A DNA stretch of 63,814 nt, from NCBI RefSeq assembly GCF_030531065.1, contig NZ_JAUNOQ010000012.1, positions 1-63,814 on the forward strand, given 5' to 3'. Within the stretch, counting starts at the first letter, position 1; each line of letters begins with the position of its first letter. The stretch comes from Phascolarctobacterium sp. (GTDB taxonomy: Bacteria > Bacillota > Negativicutes > Acidaminococcales > Acidaminococcaceae). The translations under genes were made by a program, and so were the position numbers. Positions 16,826-25,416 of this stretch are shown here, one piece after another. Under the pieces are notes generated by a model. That model was not told where the DNA came from, made no database searches, and worked only from the letters and a program-made list of their open reading frames with translations.

Positions 16826-17716
16826 ATGTTAATGAACGACAATCAAGTACAAACCTTAGTGGAGGCTTTACCGTACCTGAGCGCTTTTAAAAATAAAACC
16901 ATCGTTGTGAAATACGGCGGCAACGCCATGCTCAACGACGAGCTGAAAAATAAGGTGCTGCAGGATATCGTATTTTTGCAATGCGCCGGTATGCGTCCCG
17001 TCGTAGTACACGGCGGCGGCCCGGAAATCACCCGTATGCTGATGCAGGCCGGTAAAAAGAGCGAATTTGTCAGCGGCCTGCGCGTAACCGACGCTGAATC
17101 CGTCGGCATCGCAGAAATGGCTTTGGTCGGCAAAATCAATACCGACCTGGTAGCGCGCCTGAACACTTTAGGCGGCAAGGCAGTGGGCCTGAACGGCAAG
17201 GACGCTAAGCTGATCTGCGCTAAAAAACATTTAGCGGACGTATATGAAAACGGCGAGGTAAACCTTGTGGATATCGGTTATGTAGGCAATGTTGAACACA
17301 TCAACACCGAACTGATCGACTGCCTGCTGAATAACGGCTTTATCCCCGTAATTGCTCCTACCGGCGTAGGCGCGCAGGGCGAAACCTATAATATCAACGC
17401 CGACAGCGTTGCCGGTGAGATTGCCGGGGCCTTGAAGGCTGAAAAGCTGCTGGTGCTGACCGACGTGCGCGGTATTTATTCCGATTACCGCGACGAGAAC
17501 AGCTTTATTTCTACTCTGACCTTTGAAAAGGCTCAGGAGCTGATTATCCGCGGCAAAATCGACGGCGGCATGATTCCTAAGGTTCGCGCCTGCATTACCG
17601 CTTTGTCCGGCGGCGCTAAAAAGACCCATATTATCGACGGCCGCGCCGAGCATACCATCCTGATGGAAATTTTCAGCGACGAGGGCGTGGGCACCGAGGT
17701 CGTTAAAGAAATCTGA
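16826..17716 (+). CDS. argB: Acetylglutamate kinase
   Basis: A 296-residue amino-acid kinase family protein. It has the glycine-rich KYGGNAM segment near residue 30, VVHGGGPEI near 62 and the C-terminal KIDGGMIPKV loop typical of NAGK. It phosphorylates N-acetylglutamate, the second and often arginine-inhibited step; the N-terminal helix (LVEALPYLSAFKNKTIVVKYGG) is of the kind found in arginine-sensitive hexameric enzymes. The ATG follows AAAGGAGG by 9 bases. About 78 bases separate it from argD. Confidence 0.96.
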   Translation: MLMNDNQVQTLVEALPYLSAFKNKTIVVKYGGNAMLNDELKNKVLQDIVFLQCAGMRPVVVHGGGPEITRMLMQAGKKSEFVSGLRVTDAESVGIAEMALVGKINTDLVARLNTLGGKAVGLNGKDAKLICAKKHLADVYENGEVNLVDIGYVGNVEHINTELIDCLLNNGFIPVIAPTGVGAQGETYNINADSVAGEIAGALKAEKLLVLTDVRGIYSDYRDENSFISTLTFEKAQELIIRGKIDGGMIPKVRACITALSGGAKKTHIIDGRAEHTILMEIFSDEGVGTEVVKEI

Positions 17717-17794
17717 TAATGATATTTTAAGCAGGGGGCCGATGCTGGCGTCGGTCCTTTGTTATATTTTTTCCGCTAAGAGAGAGGGTGCGAT

Positions 17795-18985
17795 ATGGAT
17801 AAGAAAACTGTTATCGAGCAGACGGAAAAATATTATCTGCCCGTTTTCGGCAGATATGATATGGTGCTGGACCACGGGCAGGGCTGTAAAGTTTATGATA
17901 ATGAAGGCAATGAGTACATCGACGCTTTTGCCGGTATTGCCGTAAATTCTTTAGGTTATAATCATCCGGTGCTGGTGAAGGCTATTGCCGAGCAGGCGGC
18001 TAAAATCATGCACTGCTCCAATTTATATTATACGGAAATTCAGGCTAAGGCCGTGCGCATGGTGGCTGAAGCCACCGGTATGGATCGCGTGTTCTTCGCC
18101 AACTGCGGCGCGGAGGGCAACGAGGGCGCGATGAAGCTGGCGCGCAAATATGGCGTGTCTAAGTCGTCCACGAAATATAAAATTATTTCCGCCGACGAAT
18201 CGTTCCATGGGCGTACCTTTGATACTTTAGCCGCCACGGGCCACGATTATTACCATGTGGGCTACGGCCCGCTGAGCCCCGGCCATGTGCTGGTTCCTTA
18301 TGCCGATATTAAGGCGTTGGAAGCAGTTATGGACGAGGACGTGTGCGCAGTTCTGCTGGAGCCCATTCAGGGCGAGGGCGGCGTGCATGTGCCCAGCGAC
18401 GAATATTTGCGGCAGGCGCGCGCCTTGTGCGACAAGTACGACGCTTTGCTGATTTTTGACGAGGTGCAGACCGGCGTTGCCCGTACCGGCAAATGGTTCG
18501 CTTATATGCACAGCGGCGTGAAGCCGGACGTAATTACCTTTGCCAAGGGCATCGGCGGCGGCTTTCCGGTAGCAGGCTTTGCCGTGCCGGAGCGTTTGGC
18601 GCATGTATTCAAGCCCGGCGATCACGGCGGCACCTTCGGCGGTAATCCGCTGGCCTGCGCCGCCGTTTACGCTACGCTGGCTACCATTCGTTCCGAAAAC
18701 CTGGTGGACAAGGTAGCGGAAAAGGGCGCATATTTTATGGAAGAGCTGCGTAAGCTGCAAGCGAAATATCCCGCCAAGGTGAAGGATGTGCGCGGGCGCG
18801 GATTGATTTTGGGCGTAGAGGTGGCAGGTGAGGGCAAGCCTGTGGTGGAAAGCTGCCTGGCGAACCGTGTAGTGGTCAACTGCACTGCGGGCAATGTTAT
18901 TCGTTTGGTTCCGCCCTTGATTATCAGTAAGGAAGAAATTGATACTGTAGTGGCTGCTTTGGATAAAGCTCTGGCTGCGCTGTGA
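17795..18985 (+). CDS. argD: Acetylornithine aminotransferase
   Basis: A 396-residue class III aminotransferase. The PLP lysine is Lys251 in FAKGIGGGFPVAGF; the cofactor-binding NCGAEGNEGAMKLAR block and FDEVQTGVARTGK are typical of ArgD. It converts N-acetylglutamate semialdehyde to N-acetylornithine with glutamate as amino donor. The start follows GAGAGAGGG. It lies between argB and argF in the cluster, 20 bases before argF, so it is presumably co-transcribed. Confidence 0.95.
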   Translation: MDKKTVIEQTEKYYLPVFGRYDMVLDHGQGCKVYDNEGNEYIDAFAGIAVNSLGYNHPVLVKAIAEQAAKIMHCSNLYYTEIQAKAVRMVAEATGMDRVFFANCGAEGNEGAMKLARKYGVSKSSTKYKIISADESFHGRTFDTLAATGHDYYHVGYGPLSPGHVLVPYADIKALEAVMDEDVCAVLLEPIQGEGGVHVPSDEYLRQARALCDKYDALLIFDEVQTGVARTGKWFAYMHSGVKPDVITFAKGIGGGFPVAGFAVPERLAHVFKPGDHGGTFGGNPLACAAVYATLATIRSENLVDKVAEKGAYFMEELRKLQAKYPAKVKDVRGRGLILGVEVAGEGKPVVESCLANRVVVNCTAGNVIRLVPPLIISKEEIDTVVAALDKALAAL

Positions 18986-19005
18986 TGTGATTGAGAGGGT
19001 AAAAA

Positions 19006-19947
19006 ATGGGCTTAAAGAATAAAGATTTAATTTCGATTCACGATTTATCCGTGGGCGAGGTTGCTACAATTTTAGATGTGGCTAAAAAGCTGAAGCGTAA
19101 GCAAAAGGCCGGCGAGCCGCATCAGTACTTAAAGGGCAAAACCCTGGCCATGCTGTTTTCCAAGGCTTCTACCCGCACCAGAACCTCCTTTGAAGTGGGC
19201 TTCTGGCAGCTGGGCGGGCACCCGATTTATTTAAGCGACGCTTCGTCCCAGATCGGCCGCGGCGAGCCTGTGCGCGATACGGCGCGGGTGCTTTCCCGCT
19301 TTGTGGACGGCATCATGATTCGTACCTTTTCCCATGATTCCGTAATCGAGCTGGCTAAATATGCAACGGTGCCCGTTATTAACGGTTTAACGGATTTGCT
19401 GCATCCCTGTCAGGCTCTGACCGATATGTTCACCATTCAGGAAAAGATGGAGGTCTTAAAAGGCCGTAAGCTGGTATATGTGGGCGACGGCAATAATATG
19501 GCTCATTCGCTGATGTTCGCCTGCGCTAAAGTGGGCATGAACATGGTTTGCGCCAGCCCCAGGGGCTACCAGCCCGACCCGGAGGTGTTGCGTTTGGCGC
19601 AGGAGGACGCTTCCCATACCGGCTGCACTATTACCGTGGAGGAAGATTTGTTCAAGGCCGCTAAGGGCGCTGACGTGCTGTATACCGACGTGTGGACCAG
19701 CATGGGCGAGGAGGCGGAGCGCGAGGTGCGCTTCCAAGCTCTGCATAATTATCAAATAAATCAGGAGCTGCTGGATACCGCGCGCCCGGAGGCCATCGTG
19801 CTGCACTGCCTGCCTGCCCACCGCGGCGAGGAAATTACCGAGGAGGTTCTGGAAGGGCCGCATTCCGTAGTATTCGACGAAGCGGAAAACCGCCTGCACG
19901 TGCAGAAAGCTATTATGGCGCTGTTGATGAGCGACGAGGCGCTCTAA
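19006..19947 (+). CDS. argF: Ornithine carbamoyltransferase
   Basis: A 313-residue OTCase. The carbamoyl-phosphate loop is SKASTRTRTSFE (Ser52 onward), and the ornithine-side HCLPAHRGEEI starts at His267. The DLLHPCQ segment confirms the transcarbamoylase family. It makes citrulline from ornithine and carbamoyl phosphate. A catabolic role (arcB-like) is less likely because it sits inside the biosynthetic arg cluster. A separate promoter lies between it and argG. Confidence 0.95.
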   Translation: MGLKNKDLISIHDLSVGEVATILDVAKKLKRKQKAGEPHQYLKGKTLAMLFSKASTRTRTSFEVGFWQLGGHPIYLSDASSQIGRGEPVRDTARVLSRFVDGIMIRTFSHDSVIELAKYATVPVINGLTDLLHPCQALTDMFTIQEKMEVLKGRKLVYVGDGNNMAHSLMFACAKVGMNMVCASPRGYQPDPEVLRLAQEDASHTGCTITVEEDLFKAAKGADVLYTDVWTSMGEEAEREVRFQALHNYQINQELLDTARPEAIVLHCLPAHRGEEITEEVLEGPHSVVFDEAENRLHVQKAIMALLMSDEAL

Positions 19948-19981
19948 GCAAAAAAAATTTTGTATACATGCCCCAAGACTA

Positions 19982-20010
19982 TTGGATTGCGGCATGAAAA
20001 GTGCTATAAT
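19982..20010 (+). promoter_or_regulatory. Internal promoter before argG
   Basis: TTGGAT and TATAAT are 17 bases apart, about 65 bases upstream of the argG ATG. Between the -10 box and the gene lies TATGTATTTTATTCAG, which resembles an ARG box with a 3-base rather than 4-base centre, so ArgR control is possible but unproven. Confidence 0.45.
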
Positions 20011-20074
20011 ACAAAAAGATTGCAAGATTATTCATTGAATATGTATTTTATTCAGTTCTAGGAGGCTTTTGACA

Positions 20075-21295
20075 ATGAAAAAAGAAGACATTAAGAAAGT
20101 AGTTCTGGCTTATTCCGGCGGCCTGGATACATCCGTAATTATTCCCTGGCTGAAGGAGCATTACAATAATTGCGAGGTTATTGCCGTTTGCGCCGATTTA
20201 GGCCAGGGCGACGAGCTGGCTCCCGTACATGACAAGGCTATCAATACCGGCGCCAGCAAATGCTATATTTTAGATTTGAAAGAAGAATTTATCCGCGATT
20301 ACGTATGGCCCACTGTTAAAGCCGGCGCCGTATATGAAAAGAAATACCTGCTGGGCACTTCCTTTGCCCGTCCGCTGATCGCTAAAAAACTGGTAGAGAT
20401 TGCAGAAGCTGAAGGCGCTGACGCTATCGCTCACGGCGCTACCGGTAAGGGCAACGACCAGGTGCGTTTTGAGCTTTCCGTTATGGCTCTGGCCCCGCAG
20501 CTGGCAATTATCGCTCCCTGGCGTGAGTGGGAGCTGCGTTCCCGCGATCAGGAGATCGATTATGCGGCGGCCCATAACATTCCCATTCCCGTATCCCATG
20601 ACCATGATTATTCCATGGACCGCAATATGTGGCATCTGTCCCATGAAGGCTCCGATCTGGAGGATCCCTGGAACGCTCCCAAGGACGAGCTGTTTATCGT
20701 AACCAATATTCCTGAAAAGGCTCCCGACAAACCGGAATATGTAGAGCTGGAATACGTTGAAGGCGTACCCGTTTCCGTAAACGGCGAGAAGCTGAGCCCG
20801 GCTAAATTGGTAGAAAAGCTCAACGAAATCGGTATCCGCAACGCTGTAGGCATTACCGATATGGTAGAGGACCGTCTGGTAGGTATGAAATCCCGCGGCG
20901 TTTATGAAAACCCCGCAGGCGCTATCATTTACTTCGGCCATAACGATTTGGAAAACCTGTGCCTGGACCGCGCAACCCAATCCTTCAAGCAGCAGGTATC
21001 CATCCGCTATTCAGAGCTTGTTTACGACGGCATGTGGTTCAGCCCGCTGCGCGAGGCTCTGGACGCTTTCGTCAACGAAACTCAAAAGACCGTTACCGGT
21101 ACTGTACGCATGAAACTGTATAAAGGCAACATCTACAGCGCCGGCGTAAAATCCCCGTACTCCCTGTACAGCCAGGAATATGTAACCTTCGGCGAGGACG
21201 AAGTATACAACCAGGCTGACGCAACCGGCTTCATCAACCTCTTTGGCCTGCCGCTGAGAGTTCGTGCGCTGATGAAGAAAGGCGACCTGAAATAA
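20075..21295 (+). CDS. argG: Argininosuccinate synthase
   Basis: About 406 residues. The PP-loop [10 protein letters not shown] near the N-terminus binds ATP for adenylation of citrulline, and [15 protein letters not shown] is the conserved citrulline/aspartate region. The ATG at 20075 is preferred over an in-frame TTG at 20069 because TAGGAGG is 8 or so bases upstream. The stop overlaps the argH start by one base (TAATG), indicating translational coupling of the last two steps of arginine synthesis. Confidence 0.97.
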   Translation: MKKEDIKKVVLAYSGGLDTSVIIPWLKEHYNNCEVIAVCADLGQGDELAPVHDKAINTGASKCYILDLKEEFIRDYVWPTVKAGAVYEKKYLLGTSFARPLIAKKLVEIAEAEGADAIAHGATGKGNDQVRFELSVMALAPQLAIIAPWREWELRSRDQEIDYAAAHNIPIPVSHDHDYSMDRNMWHLSHEGSDLEDPWNAPKDELFIVTNIPEKAPDKPEYVELEYVEGVPVSVNGEKLSPAKLVEKLNEIGIRNAVGITDMVEDRLVGMKSRGVYENPAGAIIYFGHNDLENLCLDRATQSFKQQVSIRYSELVYDGMWFSPLREALDAFVNETQKTVTGTVRMKLYKGNIYSAGVKSPYSLYSQEYVTFGEDEVYNQADATGFINLFGLPLRVRALMKKGDLK

Positions 21296-22707
21296 TGGCT
21301 AAGCTTTGGGGCGGTCGTTTCAGTAAAAATACTAACGAATTAGTGGACGCATTTAATGCGTCCATTGATTTTGATAAGCGTTTATATCACGAGGATATTC
21401 GCGGCAGTATCGCGCATGCCCGTATGCTGGCAAAGTGCGGTATCATTCCGGCAGAGGACGGGGAGAAGATTATTGCTGGATTGAAGGATATCCTGGCTGA
21501 TATTGAGGCTGGTAATTTCCATTTCGACGTGGCTCTGGAGGATATTCATATGAATGTCGAAGCCCGTCTGACAGAGCGCATTGGCAGCGCCGGCGCGCGT
21601 TTGCATACAGCCCGCAGCCGTAACGACCAGGTGGCGCTGGATATGCATATGTATATGAAGCGCGAGGTGGCAGAAATCGCCGAGCTGCTGCTGCGCTTTG
21701 AGGAAGCACTGCTGACGGTGGCGAAGAAGCACGATAAAACCTTGATGCCTGGCTATACCCATTTGCAGCGGGCACAGCCGATTACCTTCGCTCATCATCT
21801 GCTGGCATATTTTAATATGCTGCAGCGCGACTTCCGCCGTTTGCTGGGCGTATGGGAGGGCGCTGATATGATGCCCTTGGGCGCTGGCGCTATCGCCGGT
21901 ACCACCTTCCCTATCGACCGCTTTATGGTGGCCGACGAGCTGAATTTCAGCACGGTTTATCCCAACAGCATGGACGCGGTCAGCGACCGCGACTACGTTA
22001 TTGAGTTCCTGTCCTTCGCTTCTATGCTGATGATGCATTTGAGCCGTTTGAGCGAGGAAATCTGCCTGTGGAGCAGTACGGAATTTGGCTTTGTCGAGCT
22101 GGACGACGGCTTTGCTACCGGCTCCTCCATGATGCCGCAGAAAAAGAACCCGGATATTTCGGAGCTGGTGCGCGGCAAGACCGGCCGTGTTTACGGCCAT
22201 TTGCAGGCCATGCTGGTAACTGCCAAGGGCCTGCCCCTGACCTACAATAAGGATTTGCAGGAGGACAAGGAAGGCTTCTTTGACGCTGTGGATACCGTTA
22301 AGTTCAGCCTGGCGGTTTACCGCGATATGATTCTGACTATGACTGTCAACGTGGATAAAATGGCGCAGGCCGTGAGCAGGGATTTTTCCAACGCTACGGA
22401 CCTGGCCGATTATCTGGTGCGCAAGGGGATGCCCTTCCGCCAGGCGCACGAGGTTGTGGGCAAATGCGTGGCTTACGCTATTCATCAGGGCAAATTCCTG
22501 CCGGAAATCAGCTTGGAGGAATACAAGCAGTTCTCCGAGCTGTTTGAAAGCGATTTGCTGGCGGCGCTGAATCCGGAAAACTGCGTGGAAGCGCGTAAAT
22601 CCTATGGCGGCCCCGCTTTTTCGGAAAATGAAAAGCAGCTTGCCGCAGGCGATAAGGTTTTGGCTGCTCAACGCCAAAAGCTGGCGGAGCTGCAAGGTAA
22701 ATTATAA
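21295..22707 (+). CDS. argH: Argininosuccinate lyase
   Basis: A 470-residue member of the aspartase/fumarase superfamily that splits argininosuccinate into arginine and fumarate. The signature loop [12 protein letters not shown] carries Ser277-Ser278, and [10 protein letters not shown] carries the catalytic Thr-His. It begins with [12 protein letters not shown], a canonical ArgH start. It overlaps argG by one base and ends the arg cluster before a strong terminator. A diverged, exported paralogue lies at 11825-13321. Confidence 0.97.
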   Translation: MAKLWGGRFSKNTNELVDAFNASIDFDKRLYHEDIRGSIAHARMLAKCGIIPAEDGEKIIAGLKDILADIEAGNFHFDVALEDIHMNVEARLTERIGSAGARLHTARSRNDQVALDMHMYMKREVAEIAELLLRFEEALLTVAKKHDKTLMPGYTHLQRAQPITFAHHLLAYFNMLQRDFRRLLGVWEGADMMPLGAGAIAGTTFPIDRFMVADELNFSTVYPNSMDAVSDRDYVIEFLSFASMLMMHLSRLSEEICLWSSTEFGFVELDDGFATGSSMMPQKKNPDISELVRGKTGRVYGHLQAMLVTAKGLPLTYNKDLQEDKEGFFDAVDTVKFSLAVYRDMILTMTVNVDKMAQAVSRDFSNATDLADYLVRKGMPFRQAHEVVGKCVAYAIHQGKFLPEISLEEYKQFSELFESDLLAALNPENCVEARKSYGGPAFSENEKQLAAGDKVLAAQRQKLAELQGKL

Positions 22708-22729
22708 AACATAAATAAAAAATAAAAAT

Positions 22730-22775
22730 AGAGTCGGCGCTTGCGGATAATTTCCTCAAGCGGCGGCTCTTTTTT
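22730..22775 (+). terminator. Terminator of the arg cluster
   Basis: GAGTCGGCGCTTG pairs with CAAGCGGCGGCTC (one mismatch) around a roughly 12-base loop, followed by six T. It separates the arg cluster from the convergent TauE-like gene. Confidence 0.8.
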
Positions 22776-22795
22776 ACGCCTTAACGATATTTATT

Positions 22796-23566
22796 TTAAA
22801 AAGAGCTGAGTAAAAACTTCAGCCCCGTCAGGAAAACGAGAACGCTGGAAAATTTCAGCAGGTAGGAGGCTTGCAGCCTTTGGGCGATTTGCACGCCGAT
22901 TTGCGCTCCGATAAACGCGCCCGCGCCGATACACAGCCCGACCAGCCACATGATATGCCCTAAAAAGCCGTGCGAAATAACTCCGGCTAAGGAGGAAACG
23001 GCTAAAATACAGGTGGAGGTGGCGATGGCCACGTGTACCGGAAATTTTAATACGTAAGCCATGAAGGGCACGTGGATAATGCCGCCGCCGATTCCCAGAA
23101 TACTGGCTAAAAAGCCCACGCCGACGCTGCAAGCGACGCCTAATTGCCAATTATAATTTTCCGGCGCTTGCGTCGCCGCGTTGTCCTGCGTCGCGGCTTT
23201 TTTATTTTTATTAGCCTTCGTAAACATATTGTAAGCTACGAAGATAAAAAAGAATCCGAAGAGAAAATAGAATAGCCTGCCTTGCAGGTATTCCGCGGCA
23301 TAGCTGCCTAAAAAAGCTCCCGGCACGGTAGCCAAAGCGAATTTCAGCGCCGCGTCGAGGCACACCTGACGCTTGCGCATATAGCCCAGCGTGCCAGATA
23401 TGGCGTTCAACAATACGACCAGCACCGACGTGCCGATGGCGGCCTGAGGCTCGTAGCCACAATAAAACACTAGCAGCGGCACAATTACTATGCCGCCGCC
23501 AATGCCTAAAAGCGAACCTAACAAGCCGACGCCAACGCCGACAATTAGAAAACTAAGTAATTCCAT
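22796..23566 (-). CDS. TauE/SafE-family sulfite or organic anion exporter
   Basis: About 256 residues starting MELLSFLIVGVGVGLLGSLL; GAGGG sits 6 bases upstream of this ATG. It has two homologous halves, each opening with a glycine-rich LLGIGGGIVIVPLLV / ILGIGGGIIHVPFMA block, which is the family hallmark, and about eight membrane segments. Members move small organosulfur or carboxylate anions, or sulfite, across the inner membrane; the substrate here is unknown. It stands alone on the minus strand between the arg cluster terminator and a repeat region. Confidence 0.85.
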   Translation of the reverse strand: MELLSFLIVGVGVGLLGSLLGIGGGIVIVPLLVFYCGYEPQAAIGTSVLVVLLNAISGTLGYMRKRQVCLDAALKFALATVPGAFLGSYAAEYLQGRLFYFLFGFFFIFVAYNMFTKANKNKKAATQDNAATQAPENYNWQLGVACSVGVGFLASILGIGGGIIHVPFMAYVLKFPVHVAIATSTCILAVSSLAGVISHGFLGHIMWLVGLCIGAGAFIGAQIGVQIAQRLQASYLLKFSSVLVFLTGLKFLLSSF

Positions 23567-23633
23567 TTGCATCCCTCTATCACTCAATCACTCTTACAAA
23601 TGGCAAAAACTGCTGCAAAAATTTTATATATTA

Positions 23634-23800
23634 CATTATACCATGTCTACCGCGGCTCTGTCATCGTATTTTACTCGCCAATCGCCGGGTGCCAGGTATA
23701 TGTTGTACATCAGCTCTCGCTTCGCTTTCAGCTCGCGAATCGCTGTGTACAAGCATTATACCATGTCTACCGCGGCTCTGTCACCATCGGGTGGCTGGTA
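23634..23800 (-). repeat. TGTTGTACACAGCGATT repeat element, locus 2 (inverted)
   Basis: A 30-base direct repeat (CATTATACCATGTCTACCGC and on; 23634-23663 and 23754-23783) flanks a block that is the reverse complement of the element at 11651-11790: GTATATGTTGTACATCAGCTC at its start and AATCGCTGTGTACAA (23738-23752) at its end. Short reading frames here run through the repeat and are not considered genes. Confidence 0.6.
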
Positions 23801-24120
23801 TACACGGAAATCAATTTTAAGAAATAACATCTGTATTCTCTAGTTGTTTCTACTTCCTGAAAGTATTCAAGCATAATTTTCTTCTTCATACATCTATTAT
23901 ATCATTTTTTGAAAATTGATTTTCGCGGCTTGCAGACCGCAGATTTCCGCATGTGTTATTAGTCGTCGGCGCAAGGGCTGGGTTGTTAGGCAAAAAAAGA
24001 ACCGGCACATCTCCCTCTTAGACGTACCGGCTGAATATCAGGCATTGAGGAACAATGCCCCCTAGCAAATGTCTCAGTATTACTACGGGTTTATTATAAA
24101 TATTTTGAAAATCTTTGTGC

Positions 24121-24134
24121 GTTGCTAAAGCAAC
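24121..24134. promoter_or_regulatory. GTTGC-N4-GCAAC palindrome 1 (putative Crp/Fnr-family operator)
   Basis: GTTGCTAAAGCAAC is a perfect 5-4-5 palindrome with the geometry of Fnr-type sites (TTGAT-N4-ATCAA). The identical 14-mer recurs at 26929-26942. It lies about 260 bases before the regulator gene. Confidence 0.5.
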
Positions 24135-24274
24135 AAATATTTAGCCGGCAGGACTTTCTTTAATTTTTTTATTTAGTCTTTATATAAATTGCCGGCGTGC
24201 TTAAAAATTAGCGCCTGTAAAGCGCTGCGGCGGCTGCTTACTACTAATTTAAGTTTTTTATTGACAAAAGCGGT

Positions 24275-24288
24275 GTTGCCTGCGCAAC
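24275..24288. promoter_or_regulatory. GTTGC-N4-GCAAC palindrome 2 (putative Crp/Fnr-family operator)
   Basis: GTTGCCTGCGCAAC, extended to TGTTGC/GCAACA. Its centre lies about 76 bases before the predicted transcription start of the Crp/Fnr gene, so autoregulation is plausible. The centre differs from site 1, which argues that the half-sites rather than the whole sequence are conserved. Confidence 0.55.
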
Positions 24289-24322
24289 AAACTTACTTAA
24301 TACTTACTTTAATTACAAAATA

Positions 24323-24351
24323 TTTACATCTATAATTGGCTTTGGCATAAT
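24323..24351 (+). promoter_or_regulatory. Promoter of the Crp/Fnr regulator gene
   Basis: TTTACA and CATAAT are 17 bases apart, about 35-45 bases before the coding region. The upstream AAACTTACT...TTAATTACAAAAT text also occurs before the second transporter gene (around 26985-27012). Confidence 0.55.
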
Positions 24352-24384
24352 GGATATATCAAATGAATGGAGTGAATATAGGCG

Positions 24385-25080
24385 GTGACAGGAATGGCTA
24401 TAAAAATGTACTCACCCAATTATGCAGATATACCCTTGTTCCATGGTTTAGCCAGGGAAGAAATCAACGAAGTATTGCAAAAGTTTCATTGCTTAATCAA
24501 GCATTTCCCCAAATCTGATTATATCTATCTGGCCGGCGATTGCGTAGAAAACCTGTGCGTGGTTTTGGAAGGCACGGTGCAGATGATTAAGGAGGATATT
24601 TGGGGCGAAAAATCCATTATCGCTAATTTAGGTTCGGGTTCCGTTTTCGCCGAAAACTTTTTGGGCAAGCTGGGGGACCGCAGCGTAGTAAGCTATTTTG
24701 CAGCCAGCGACAGCGAGGTTTTGATGCTGCCCTTGGGCAAAATGCTTTGCGACGTCAGCAGCCACAGCGAAGCCAACAGGCGCTTGATGTGCAATATCGT
24801 TTCCATTTTAGCCGATAATAATACGCGCTTAATTGAAAAAACCGAGATTCTGTGCAAAAAAACTCTGCGCAGTAAAATTTTGGCTTACTTGGAGCAGGAA
24901 GCAAAATACAATAACAGTACTCGTTTTACGATTCCTTTCAACAGAACGGATCTGGCCAATTATCTGGACGCCGACCGCAGCGCTTTGACGCGCGAGCTGG
25001 CGCGGATGCGCGAAGAGGGGCTGATCAATTTTGAGAAGAATACTTTTGAGCTTTTAGAGGTGCAGCACAAGGAAAAGTAA
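24385..25080 (+). CDS. Crp/Fnr-family transcriptional regulator
   Basis: Up to 231 residues. An N-terminal cyclic-nucleotide-binding-like beta roll (to about residue 125), a long dimer helix and a C-terminal winged helix with RTDLANYLDADRSALTRELARM; DRSALTREL is the recognition helix. No Fnr-type four-cysteine cluster is present, so a 4Fe-4S oxygen sensor is unlikely; the ligand is unknown. The start is uncertain: GTG 24385, ATG 24394 and ATG 24406 are all possible. Perfect GTTGC-N4-GCAAC palindromes occur before this gene and before the second SLC13 transporter, and only a degraded one before the first, suggesting a local regulon. Confidence 0.88.
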   Translation: MTGMAIKMYSPNYADIPLFHGLAREEINEVLQKFHCLIKHFPKSDYIYLAGDCVENLCVVLEGTVQMIKEDIWGEKSIIANLGSGSVFAENFLGKLGDRSVVSYFAASDSEVLMLPLGKMLCDVSSHSEANRRLMCNIVSILADNNTRLIEKTEILCKKTLRSKILAYLEQEAKYNNSTRFTIPFNRTDLANYLDADRSALTRELARMREEGLINFEKNTFELLEVQHKEK

Positions 25081-25129
25081 CGGCAGCTAAGAAATGCAAG
25101 TAAATACCGGTACGCTTTGCAAAGCATTT

Positions 25130-25159
25130 AAGAACGCCTGCGGGCGTTCTTCTTTTTTT
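25130..25159 (+). terminator. Terminator after the Crp/Fnr gene
   Basis: AAGAACGCCTG and CGGGCGTTCTT form a tight hairpin followed by a run of seven T, 50 bases after the stop codon. Confidence 0.85.
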
Positions 25160-25416
25160 AGTACTGCGGCTGCTTTTTCAGAGTGTTTGATAAGTAAAAT
25201 AAGATAAATAAATTTAATAATGAAAATGTAAGTAAATACAAATAATTAGTACCAATAAAGTTCGCGTAATTTTCAGAAAATGTAGTCTTGCTGTTGCTTG
25301 AGTCGCATTATACAAGGGCTTGTTATGCTATTATATAGGCAACAGAATTGAGCTGGTTATGATTGATGTAGTTATAATTATGCGATTTTCTGGAATATTT
25401 AAAAGGAGGGAATATT
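25160..25416. other. Upstream region of the first SLC13-type transporter
   Basis: AT-rich leader with no gene. It includes GTTGCTTGAGTCGC (25293-25306), a degraded relative of the GTTGC-N4-GCAAC site, and TATTATATAGG-like -10 material near 25330. The ribosome binding site AAAAGGAGGG lies just before the ATG. Confidence 0.35.

Larger units (their letters stand above)
23567..24384. other. Gene-free region before the Crp/Fnr gene
   Basis: About 820 bases with no convincing gene. It holds the locus-2 repeat, then two adjacent hairpin-prone segments (an imperfect ACCGGCAC...GTACCGG arm at about 24001-24031 and the perfect GGCATTG-AGGAA-CAATGCC at 24041-24059), two GTTGC-N4-GCAAC palindromes and the promoter of the regulator gene. 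The hairpins might belong to a small RNA, but nothing identifies one. Confidence 0.5.

Noticed and set aside
23634-23783. Possible CRISPR: two exact 30-base direct repeats
   Set aside because: Only two copies, separated by 90 bases that belong to another dispersed repeat, and no cas genes. It is part of a duplicated non-coding element.
23490-23843. Overlapping open frames of 86-117 codons
   Set aside because: They span the start of the TauE gene on the other strand and the repeat block, and show no protein-like features.
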